DNA from: JBFHER01 sp041584055
Lineage (GTDB): Bacteria > Bacteroidota > Bacteroidia > Bacteroidales > UBA5342
DNA length: 36,115 bases
Assembly (NCBI GenBank): GCA_041584055.1
Contig: JBFHER010000007.1
Location: 1-36,115 of the forward strand
Direction: 5' to 3'
Within the stretch, counting starts at the first letter, position 1. Each line of letters opens with the position of its first letter. A program made the translations under genes and the position numbers. This document shows, one piece after another, positions 1 to 6,827 of this stretch. The notes under the pieces are model-generated. The model was not told the DNA's origin and did no database searches. It saw only the letters and a program-made list of their open reading frames with translations.

Positions 1-543
1 GTTGATGCATTAAAACTGGAAACAGAAAAACTGATAGTTGGCGATCCACTTGATAAAAACACAGACCTTGGTCCCTTAATATTAAGCAAAGAGCTTGATC
101 GTGTGGAGCAATGGGTTGATGGTGCCATCAGTGCCGGGGCCAGACCTATCACCGGAGGAAAACGCGTATCGGACAGCTGCTACAAGCCCACCATCCTGCT
201 TGATCCACCGGAAGATGCGGAAGTAAGCACAAAGGAAATATTCGGTCCTGTTGTGTGCATCTATTCATATAAAAATCCGGATGAGGCGGTGAAACGGGCA
301 AATGCCCTCCCCTTTGCGTTCCAATCAGCCATTTTTACAAAGCACATTGATGTGGCACTGGATCTTTCAAACCGCCTGAAAGGAACGGCCGTAATGATTA
401 ACGACCACACTGCTTTTCGAGTTGATTGGATGCCCTTTGGCGGAGGCGAACATTCTGGCATGGGTGTGGGTGGCATCCAGTTCACAATAAAAGAAATGAT
501 GCGGGAAAAACTGGTGGTCATAAAAAGCAGAGGCATCGTTTAA
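1..543 (+). CDS. Aldehyde dehydrogenase family protein, C-terminal part (5' end outside the window)
   Basis: The frame is open from base 1 with no start, so this is the last 180 codons of a longer gene (family members are about 450-500 residues). NAD(P)-dependent aldehyde dehydrogenases oxidise aldehydes to carboxylates in the cytoplasm. Visible family signatures are GDPLDKNTDLGPLI near the window edge, KEIFGPVVCIY, which carries the conserved Glu-Ile-Phe-Gly-Pro cofactor-binding motif, and the C-terminal PFGGGEHSGMGVGG loop. The catalytic Cys lies upstream and cannot be checked. The substrate cannot be assigned from this part. The next gene, on the same strand, starts 78 bp downstream and is unrelated in function, so an operon link is not implied. 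The family call is firm and the subfamily is open. Confidence 0.9.
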   Translation, partial: VDALKLETEKLIVGDPLDKNTDLGPLILSKELDRVEQWVDGAISAGARPITGGKRVSDSCYKPTILLDPPEDAEVSTKEIFGPVVCIYSYKNPDEAVKRANALPFAFQSAIFTKHIDVALDLSNRLKGTAVMINDHTAFRVDWMPFGGGEHSGMGVGGIQFTIKEMMREKLVVIKSRGIV

Positions 544-621
544 AACGTTATTGATTCTTAAATATGCAAACATTCTGTAAGAAATATCCGTTCTTCACGT
601 CAAACTGTAAAACTGATTTAT

Positions 622-1140
622 ATGAAAGGCATTAATAAGTATGTACTAATTGTACTGAGCATCCTGCTTTTTACCCCTTCTTCGTTTGCAAAAGTGGGTT
701 TAAATGTTGGTGATACCGCACCTGAGTTAAAATACAAAAACCCGGAAGGAAAAGAAATTGCCCTTTCATCCCTCAAAGGGAAAGTTGTACTTATCGACTT
801 CTGGGCATCCTGGTGCGGCCCCTGTCGCAGAGAGAACCCAAATGTCGTGAGCGCTTACAAAAAATTCAAAGACACCGAGTTTAAAAGCGGTAAAGGATTT
901 ACTGTTTATGGTCTTTCAATGGATCAAAGCAAAGACAAATGGATTGCTGCAATCAAATCGGATAATTTGATATGGGACACGCATGTCAGTGACCTTGGTG
1001 GATGGCGTTCCGGCGGTGCACAAATCTACGGTGTGCGCTCTATCCCAAGCAACTATCTCATTGACGCCAATGGCGTTATTCTTGCTAAAAACCTGCGTGG
1101 CGAAAATCTTCACTCAGTGCTTGAAAGTCTTAAAAAGTAA
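622..1140 (+). CDS. TlpA-like periplasmic thiol-disulfide protein (thioredoxin fold)
   Basis: This is a 172-residue exported thioredoxin-fold protein of the TlpA/ResA/AhpC-TSA group. Residues 1-23 form a signal peptide (KYVLIVLSILLF core ending in SSFA). The mature domain begins with VGDTAPELKYKNPEG, typical of this group. The redox motif W-C-G-P-C sits at residues 64-68 in WASWCGPCR, so both cysteines (65 and 68) are present. IPSNYLID contains the cis-Pro loop expected near the C-terminus. The likely role is reducing or isomerising disulfides of envelope proteins, as in cytochrome c maturation or oxidative stress defence, but no partner gene identifies the target. Its 3' end overlaps the convergent DsrE-family gene by 11 bp. 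Family confidence is high; the target is unknown. Confidence 0.9.
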   Translation: MKGINKYVLIVLSILLFTPSSFAKVGLNVGDTAPELKYKNPEGKEIALSSLKGKVVLIDFWASWCGPCRRENPNVVSAYKKFKDTEFKSGKGFTVYGLSMDQSKDKWIAAIKSDNLIWDTHVSDLGGWRSGGAQIYGVRSIPSNYLIDANGVILAKNLRGENLHSVLESLKK

Positions 1141-1558
1141 TCACCCTGGCATCACTCTTTAAATAATTTGTGAGGGGCACGCCCATGCCTTTCACATCGA
1201 TTCCCAGTGCCCGTAAATCGTCCGCTACATTGTAGGAATTCGCACAGGAACTACAAGCCTCCAAAACGACGCCATCTTTTTGCATGGCCTTAAGCTTCGC
1301 TTGTATTTTGATGTTTTCAGCAGCCAGTTTGGCCGATGGTCCCCAAATAACAAGGGTTACATCCCTGTACCATCCATTGCGCCTGGCAGCATGCGTGTAC
1401 ATAAATGCAACCTTTTCTGCAACATAAGGATCTCCACTACTCCAAACTACAACTAATTTATCACCGGCAACATCATCCTCCACAGGTGCTGCATTCAAAC
1501 TTTGTACAGTAAAAAGCGTGACGCCAATCAAGGCCAATACCAAGAACTTCTGTTTCAT
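1130..1558 (-). CDS. Exported DsrE-family protein with a CxxC pair
   Basis: This is a 142-residue protein. Residues 1-23 look like a signal peptide (LVLALIGVTLFTVQSLNA). The rest has the small alpha/beta DsrE/DsrF-like fold pattern: VVVWSSGDPYVAEKVAFMYT at the start, VTLVIWGPSAKL in the middle, and LGIDVKGMGVPLTNYLK near the end. DsrE-family proteins take part in sulfur relay, usually through one reactive Cys. Here a C-x2-C pair occurs at residues 102-105 (EACSSCANSY), at the position where family members carry reactive cysteines. Export to the periplasm would set it apart from cytoplasmic TusD/DsrE. It converges on and overlaps the TlpA-like gene by 11 bp, so each gene's end lies inside the other. 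A functional link between the two thiol proteins is only inference. Confidence 0.8.
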   Translation of the reverse strand: MKQKFLVLALIGVTLFTVQSLNAAPVEDDVAGDKLVVVWSSGDPYVAEKVAFMYTHAARRNGWYRDVTLVIWGPSAKLAAENIKIQAKLKAMQKDGVVLEACSSCANSYNVADDLRALGIDVKGMGVPLTNYLKSDARVITF

Positions 1559-1740
1559 TTTAAGTCATTATTTGTTTGACATATTTTACTAACACCTTGA
1601 GTGGGCATATTGTTAGTTTCTAAATTAAATCAGCCAAATTTTCCAATCTTTAACTCCTGACATAAAAGGACCCTGATTTTATTAACACCCATTTTATTAC
1701 CACATTTTACCGGAGCTGCAACATCAAATTTCAATTTCCA

Positions 1741-1838
1741 TAATATTTTTCCTTAACTTTCTTCCTGCCTAAAACGATGTATTCTGCTCGTAAAAAGTTA
1801 TTCAGCCAGTATTCCTGGCATTGATGCGGTTTTCATAC
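1741..1838 (+). pseudogene. Truncated duplicate of the comM 5' end (promoter plus about 19 codons)
   Basis: Bases 1784-1838 match 5220-5276, the start of comM, with about six mismatches in 57 positions. A shared 16-base block is gttattcagccagtat. In frame it reads LLVKSYSASIPGIDAVFIP against MLVKCYSASILGIDAVPIT in the intact gene. The start ATG has become CTG. Similarity continues upstream through the promoter box (taacttt at 1754-1760 against 5191-5197) and fades near 1730. It stops abruptly after about 1838, where the sequence becomes unrelated. This is a non-functional fragment: either the displaced original 5' end or a partial duplication. The alignment was done by eye. Confidence 0.85.
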
Positions 1839-1926
1839 CCCCCCTAATCTCCATCGCATCATAATCCATAAAAACCGCAAACAATTTTTCATAACTTTTT
1901 GAATCTAAAACCACTGCTTTGACGGT

Positions 1927-1952
1927 TTGGGCAAACCATACATTTTGCCCAA
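1927..1952. repeat. Inverted repeat TTGGGCAAA-N8-TTTGCCCAA
   Basis: The two 9-base arms are perfectly complementary and separated by ccatacat. No T-run follows on either strand, so it does not look like a terminator. It could be an operator or the footprint of a lost element. It lies between the comM relic and the decarboxylase gene. Confidence 0.6.
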
Positions 1953-2117
1953 TTAGCGGCTGACATTATTTAATTTTTACTATCAACTCTCTTTCAACCT
2001 TTACATCAGAAATGGACTTAATTTCAGACCTTACTTAAATTTCATCACCTGAATTAAGAGCAGAGTAGGTTAAGATTTCCTTCAAGGTTAAGACCTAATT
2101 CACATCAGACAAACATA

Positions 2118-2216
2118 ATGCCTATGGCAAAGAATAGAATGATAATCGGATATTTCATAATTATGGTTTTACAGATCATTGCTTATTTCATGCTTGCTGG
2201 CCACGAATCGGCTTAG
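2118..2216 (+). CDS. Possible 32-residue membrane miniprotein
   Basis: ATG at 2118 opens a 32-codon frame ending in TAG at 2214-2216. The product reads MPMAKNRM, then a hydrophobic stretch (IIGYFIIMVLQIIAYFMLAG, about residues 9-28), then HESA. Two Lys/Arg-containing residues before the stretch would favour an N-in single-pass helix. It sits tail-to-tail with the decarboxylase, 22 bp past its stop. There is no clear ribosome binding site, and a short hydrophobic frame can arise by chance in AT-rich DNA, so this is a weak call. Confidence 0.25.
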   Translation: MPMAKNRMIIGYFIIMVLQIIAYFMLAGHESA

Positions 2217-2238
2217 AATAGCGAATTACTTAGCTTAT

Positions 2239-4941
2239 TTATTGAGTTCTATCGATATGATTATTCAATACATTTTCTTTGAATACTCTAAGTCCTAAAT
2301 CAGCACGGAATCCATGTATTTCACTAACATCTAAAACGATCATGAAATTGATGATTTCTTTGCTTACGACCTGACCAGGAACTAAGACTGGAAATCCTGG
2401 TGGATAAGGAGTCACAAAGGTAGAAGCAACCAGCAATCTTCCTTCCTCCATAATAGACAAACATTCTTTTAAAGGAATATATTCATGATTATCTTCATCA
2501 TACGCCAGGAAATAAGCCTTCCTCAAATTACCCCCAGGGACATTTGGTGCAGCCTCAAATGCAGGATGGAAATAACTAAAATCTGGCAATCTGGGAAACT
2601 CCCTGGTCAAGGAATAAATTCTTTTCCCCCTGATTTCCCTTTCCTTGTTATTCATAGCCATTAACTCTTCATCAAGATCATCTGCAATGGTTAAAAGTGC
2701 GTTGATCAAGTAAGTAATGCTCCCTCTTGTGGTTCCAATATTAGTCATGAATAACACAGTGTTGCGAGACGTCTTGTTGATCTGGAGATTAAATTTATCC
2801 ATTAAATATTTTTTCTTAAACGTGTCGCCATCAACGCCAGTCTTCCCAATATTTAAGGTAATTTTAGTAGGGTCCAGTACAAACTCATCATTCTCCCAAG
2901 CCTCATCCATACTGTTCCAACCTTCCTTATGGGTGTAGTATTCACTAAGACCGGTTTGACGAAATTCGTCAGGGATGAAATCGTTTACAGTCAGGACTTC
3001 GAAGTATTTGCTCAATTGAGGATTGTCATTTATTTTAGCTCTAAGGACCATCGCCAATTCAATGCTTTTTTCAACCAATTCAAATCCCTCCAACTGCACC
3101 TGCCGTCTGCCAACATCAAGTGATGCCAATATTTGATAGTTGGGTGATGTGGAAGTATGGGTCATATAAGCTTCAAGAAATAAACTTTCTGTTTTTCTTC
3201 GGAAATCTTCATCCCAAATATGAATCATTGAAGCCTGTCTAAAACTACTTAAAGTCTTGTGGGTACTCTGTGTGGCATAGACCCGTATTCTCACCTTATC
3301 AGGATCGGGTAATAATGATTGCTCTCCATCTTTCAATCCTTTTATATGTTCGTTGTATTGTAGTAAATATTTGCTACTCTTATACTTTTCATGAAGCTTT
3401 TTCGCCGCATACATGCCTGTACGTTGCTTGAAATTATATGTAAATCCTGCATAAGCAAACCAAGCTTCATCCCATAAAAAAACCATGTCTGGTTTTATGG
3501 CCAGAACTTCCTCCATAAGGCGCTCTACATTATAAACAAGTCCGTCAAAAGTACAATTGGTCAAGAGTAACATCTTGACTTTGTCCAGTCTTCCGCCTTC
3601 TTTTAATTGCAATAATTTGGTTTTAATTTGTACAATAGGGACCGCCCCGGACATTGAGTATTCTTCAATCGGATACGAGTCCATATATACAGGATAGGCC
3701 CCTACCAAAACCAATCCGTAGTGATGAGATATATGACAATCTCTATCTATTAGTACGACATCTCCCGGCTGAACCAGGGCTTGCATCACTATTTTATTTG
3801 CTGTGGATGTTCCGTTGGTTACAAAATAGGTGTTTAATGAACCATACGCATCACGTGCCAACTCCTGGGCTTTTTTTATAGGGCCCGTAGGTTGCAACAA
3901 TGAATCAAGGCCACCTGTTGTAGACGATGTTTCTGCCAAAAACATATTGCGACCATAAAAATCACCAAAATCGTTAATCCATCTCGATTTGAAGACAGAA
4001 TTTCCACGAGATATGGGCATGGCGTGAAAGACCCCTGTTGGTTTTTGACTATATTCGACCAGGGCAGAAAAGAAAGGGGTATTGTATCTTTCCATGATGC
4101 CTTGCATAATTGTAAGATGAAGTTCTTGTATATCTTCCGTCTGATAGAAGATGCGTCTAAAACCTTTTAATGTACTATCTTTTAAATGCTCTAGTGAAGT
4201 ATCAGTCACATAATATACATCCAATTCGGATCTGAATTGTTTTATTAATTTGCCCATTAATGGGCCCAGTTCAGTTTCAGATTCAAAGGAAAAATCCAGT
4301 TTTGTTACCTGCTCGATATAGGGTTTAATAATTTCTGCAAATCCTTTTGAATTGAGTGGCGGTGCATACCGAACAACCACTGCCTGAATATTATAATTAA
4401 AAAGCAATGCGATCATTGCATCTTGCAATGTGGTCTGAACTACAACGCCATACGTGAATTTATCATTGGAAGATCGAAGCAGCCTTAAGCTTTGATTAAA
4501 CCTGGTTTCTTCTTGTTCTGATATATTGTCCACAAGCAAGACCTCAAAGTGATCTTTTCTTTCGATGCCCTCCTGAGATTCACCCGATAACTCAATGCTG
4601 TTTTCTTCCTGGGTAATAAACTCAAGACTACTTTTATAACTATCTCCAACCAATAACTTAGTGGTTTCATTCACCAAGTGGGATAAAGATGCGTATTCAT
4701 TACTGAGATAGGCATTTTTGATTTTTTGTAATCGGTCTTTCCCCGGGAATGCGAAAAAACATTCTACCCCTTTTAAATTTTCAAGAAGCACCTCAACCTT
4801 ATGCTTGTGTGTTTTTTCATTTGCAGAACCTTTCTTATCACGGGTAAGTTCAGATGTCACAATTTTTAATTTGTTCCAAAGATCAACACGAAGCTGTCCA
4901 ATGTTATAATATGCAGTGCTTTTTATTTTATTTTCGGTCAT
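2239..4941 (-). CDS. Orn/Lys/Arg decarboxylase family protein (PLP-dependent, long form)
   Basis: This 900-residue protein belongs to the group III (biodegradative) basic amino-acid decarboxylases, fold-type I PLP enzymes that make a polyamine or diamine from arginine, lysine or ornithine. The PLP lysine is K562 in QSTHKTLSSFRQ. The Asp that pairs with the PLP ring nitrogen is D491 in FLWDEAWFAYAGF. YFVTNGTSTANKIVMQALVQPGDVVLIDR is the phosphate-binding start of the catalytic domain, and the C-terminal domain ends with PYPPGFPVLVPGQVV. E. coli relatives are about 710-756 residues, so this one is longer; the first 120 or so residues before the response-regulator-like wing (LLVDNISEQEE...) look like an extension. 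It is flanked by two copies of the comM 5' end. By eye it is more AT-rich than comM. The substrate is not settled; arginine is a common annotation for such proteins. Confidence 0.9.
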   Translation of the reverse strand: MTENKIKSTAYYNIGQLRVDLWNKLKIVTSELTRDKKGSANEKTHKHKVEVLLENLKGVECFFAFPGKDRLQKIKNAYLSNEYASLSHLVNETTKLLVGDSYKSSLEFITQEENSIELSGESQEGIERKDHFEVLLVDNISEQEETRFNQSLRLLRSSNDKFTYGVVVQTTLQDAMIALLFNYNIQAVVVRYAPPLNSKGFAEIIKPYIEQVTKLDFSFESETELGPLMGKLIKQFRSELDVYYVTDTSLEHLKDSTLKGFRRIFYQTEDIQELHLTIMQGIMERYNTPFFSALVEYSQKPTGVFHAMPISRGNSVFKSRWINDFGDFYGRNMFLAETSSTTGGLDSLLQPTGPIKKAQELARDAYGSLNTYFVTNGTSTANKIVMQALVQPGDVVLIDRDCHISHHYGLVLVGAYPVYMDSYPIEEYSMSGAVPIVQIKTKLLQLKEGGRLDKVKMLLLTNCTFDGLVYNVERLMEEVLAIKPDMVFLWDEAWFAYAGFTYNFKQRTGMYAAKKLHEKYKSSKYLLQYNEHIKGLKDGEQSLLPDPDKVRIRVYATQSTHKTLSSFRQASMIHIWDEDFRRKTESLFLEAYMTHTSTSPNYQILASLDVGRRQVQLEGFELVEKSIELAMVLRAKINDNPQLSKYFEVLTVNDFIPDEFRQTGLSEYYTHKEGWNSMDEAWENDEFVLDPTKITLNIGKTGVDGDTFKKKYLMDKFNLQINKTSRNTVLFMTNIGTTRGSITYLINALLTIADDLDEELMAMNNKEREIRGKRIYSLTREFPRLPDFSYFHPAFEAAPNVPGGNLRKAYFLAYDEDNHEYIPLKECLSIMEEGRLLVASTFVTPYPPGFPVLVPGQVVSKEIINFMIVLDVSEIHGFRADLGLRVFKENVLNNHIDRTQ

Positions 4942-5190
4942 ATTGTTTACTCATTTAAATTATCTCTCATATTATTTCTGGTACCAAAGAATAAAAAGCT
5001 TAATACCACTTTCCTGAAAGGCTATAATATAATATTTAAAATGACAATTACTTAATTATGACCTTCATACTCATAACTTAATTTTTCTACAACTGGCAAT
5101 GCATTGTACAAAGTGGAATACCTTTCTTTAGATCTTTTTTAAAATCAGTAAGATCTCTTTTTTAGGTTTTCTATTTGTCTGAATATTCCC

Positions 5191-5219
5191 TAACTTTAAA
5201 TCACCTAAAACTATGTATT
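5191..5219 (+). promoter_or_regulatory. comM promoter -7 box and leader
   Basis: TAACTTTA at 5191-5198 matches the Bacteroidota -7 consensus TAnnTTTG at 7 of 8 positions and lies 22 bp before the ATG at 5220. The same box is kept in the upstream relic (1754-1760). Its position makes the TTG at 5175 an unlikely start, because that codon would be upstream of the transcript. Confidence 0.45.
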
Positions 5220-6758
5220 ATGCTCGTAAAATGTTATTCAGCCAGTATTCTTGGCATTGATGCGGTTCCCATAACCATTGAAGTAAACGTATCGCAGGGG
5301 ATTAAATTCTTTCTTGTTGGTTTGCCGGACAATGCAGTGAAGGAAAGTCATGAACGCATCATTTCAGCCTATCAACAATGTGAACGTAAGATGCCCCGCA
5401 AGCAGGTCGTAATTAACATGGCACCTGCGGATTTAAGAAAAGAAGGAGCTTCCTTCGATCTTGCACTGGCCATTGGCATTCTTGCTGCCTCGGAACAAAT
5501 AAAAAACGACCAATTGGCAGACTATATGATGATTGGTGAATTATCACTTGATGGCACCCTTCAACCTGTAAAAGGGATCTTACCCATTGCCATCAAAGCC
5601 CGGGAAGAAGGTTTTAAAGGCTTAATCGTACCCATTCAGAACAGTCGGGAAGCCGCTGTTGTAAACAACCTTCAGGTACTTGGAGCCAACAACCTGAAGG
5701 AGGTCATTGATTTTTTTGATGGCACAAGTCAAATCCCGGTTGTTGAGGTGGACACACGTGAAATCTTCAAAAACAGCGTCAGTGAATATGAGTCTGATTT
5801 TTCTGATGTGAAAGGACAGGAAGACGTGAAACGGGCCATGGAGGTGGCAGCTGCAGGCGGCCATAACCTACTGATGGTCGGAGCTCCAGGATCCGGCAAA
5901 TCCATGCTGGCCAAGCGTTTACCCTCCATTCTTCCACCGCTCACCCTTCATGAGGCACTGGAAACCACAAAGATCCAATCTGTTGCCGGCAAGACAGATC
6001 AAAACACAACACTCATCAACACCCGACCATTCAGAAGTCCTCACCACACCATCTCGGATGTAGCCCTCGTGGGAGGAGGCACCTATCCGCAGCCGGGAGA
6101 GATTTCGCTGGCTCACAACGGGGTTTTATTTTTAGATGAACTACCGGAATTCAAAAGGGCTGTTTTGGAGGTATTGCGTCAACCTTTGGAAGATCGTCAC
6201 ATCACCATTTCAAGGGCTCGTTTTTCGGTGGATTATCCCAGCAGTTTCATGTTGATTTCCAGCATGAATCCCTGTCCTTGTGGATTTCATAACCACCCGG
6301 AAAAAACCTGTGTTTGTGCACCGGGCATGGTTCAGAAATACCTGTCAAAGATATCGGGTCCCCTGCTTGACAGGATAGACATTCAGATAGAGGTTGTACC
6401 GGTAAGTTTTGATAAAATTGCTGATCTCAGGCCAGCCGAGACAAGTCTAAAGGTCAGGGAACGGGTCATCAAAGCGCGTGAGATCCAGAGTCATCGTTTT
6501 GAAAACATGGAAGGCACCTATTGCAATGCCCAGATGAGCACGCGAATGCTGCGCAAGTATGCTGCTTTGGATGAGACATGCCGGACCTTGTTAAAAAATG
6601 CAATGGAAAAGTTTGATTTATCCGCACGCGCCTACGATCGCATCCTTAAGGTTTCACGTACCATTGCAGACCTGGATGCATCCGATCACATTCAACCGGA
6701 TCATATTTCAGAAGCCATTCAGTACAGAAACCTTGACAGGGACAGCTGGGGAAACTAA
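5220..6758 (+). CDS. comM: ComM/YifB family Mg-chelatase-like AAA+ ATPase
   Basis: This is a 512-residue protein from the ATG at 5220. That start gives the family's standard N-terminus (MLVKCYSASILGIDAV); an in-frame TTG at 5175 would add 15 unconserved residues. ComM is a hexameric helicase that promotes branch migration during recombination of DNA taken up by natural transformation. The N-terminal domain (about 1-180) has the Lon-protease-like S5 fold (VGLPDNAVKESHERI). The Walker A motif GAPGSGKS is at residues 221-228, and the Walker B region is GVLFLDELPEFKR. The cysteine motif CPCGFHNHPEKTCVC and the arginine-rich DRHITISRARF segment are typical of YifB. It is a complete copy, with the duplicated 5' fragment at 1741-1838. 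It converges on the DUF4105 gene with a 69-bp gap and no clear terminator. Confidence 0.95.
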   Translation: MLVKCYSASILGIDAVPITIEVNVSQGIKFFLVGLPDNAVKESHERIISAYQQCERKMPRKQVVINMAPADLRKEGASFDLALAIGILAASEQIKNDQLADYMMIGELSLDGTLQPVKGILPIAIKAREEGFKGLIVPIQNSREAAVVNNLQVLGANNLKEVIDFFDGTSQIPVVEVDTREIFKNSVSEYESDFSDVKGQEDVKRAMEVAAAGGHNLLMVGAPGSGKSMLAKRLPSILPPLTLHEALETTKIQSVAGKTDQNTTLINTRPFRSPHHTISDVALVGGGTYPQPGEISLAHNGVLFLDELPEFKRAVLEVLRQPLEDRHITISRARFSVDYPSSFMLISSMNPCPCGFHNHPEKTCVCAPGMVQKYLSKISGPLLDRIDIQIEVVPVSFDKIADLRPAETSLKVRERVIKAREIQSHRFENMEGTYCNAQMSTRMLRKYAALDETCRTLLKNAMEKFDLSARAYDRILKVSRTIADLDASDHIQPDHISEAIQYRNLDRDSWGN

Positions 6759-6827
6759 GCGTGCATTTAAGCTTGTGGAAGATCTCTCTGAAGTCAGACC
6801 AAAGAACCGCAAGGATGTTCTCTCAAC

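Larger units (their letters stand above)
1559..2238. other. 680-bp intergenic region holding a comM 5' relic, a dyad and a tiny ORF
   Basis: There is no gene of ordinary size here. From left to right it contains the upstream region of the DsrE gene, a degenerate copy of the comM promoter and first codons (about 1741-1838), an inverted repeat at 1927-1952, and a possible 32-codon hydrophobic ORF (2118-2216). The remainder is AT-rich with runs such as accccccc-type homopolymers and shows nothing I recognise. The length and the relic suggest that this is a rearranged junction rather than a simple promoter region. Confidence 0.7.

Noticed and set aside
5110..5160. AGATCT direct repeats before comM
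   Set aside because: Two six-base copies in AT-rich DNA with no further structure are expected by chance.
5175..5219. Upstream TTG start for comM, adding 15 residues
   Set aside because: The extra residues are not part of the family, the TTG lies upstream of the promoter box at 5191, and the ATG at 5220 gives the standard MLVK start, which is also the limit of coding similarity in the relic.
1559..5219. Insertion sequence or integrase around the decarboxylase
   Set aside because: No transposase, integrase, terminal inverted repeat or short target duplication is visible; only the comM 5' repeat supports a rearrangement.
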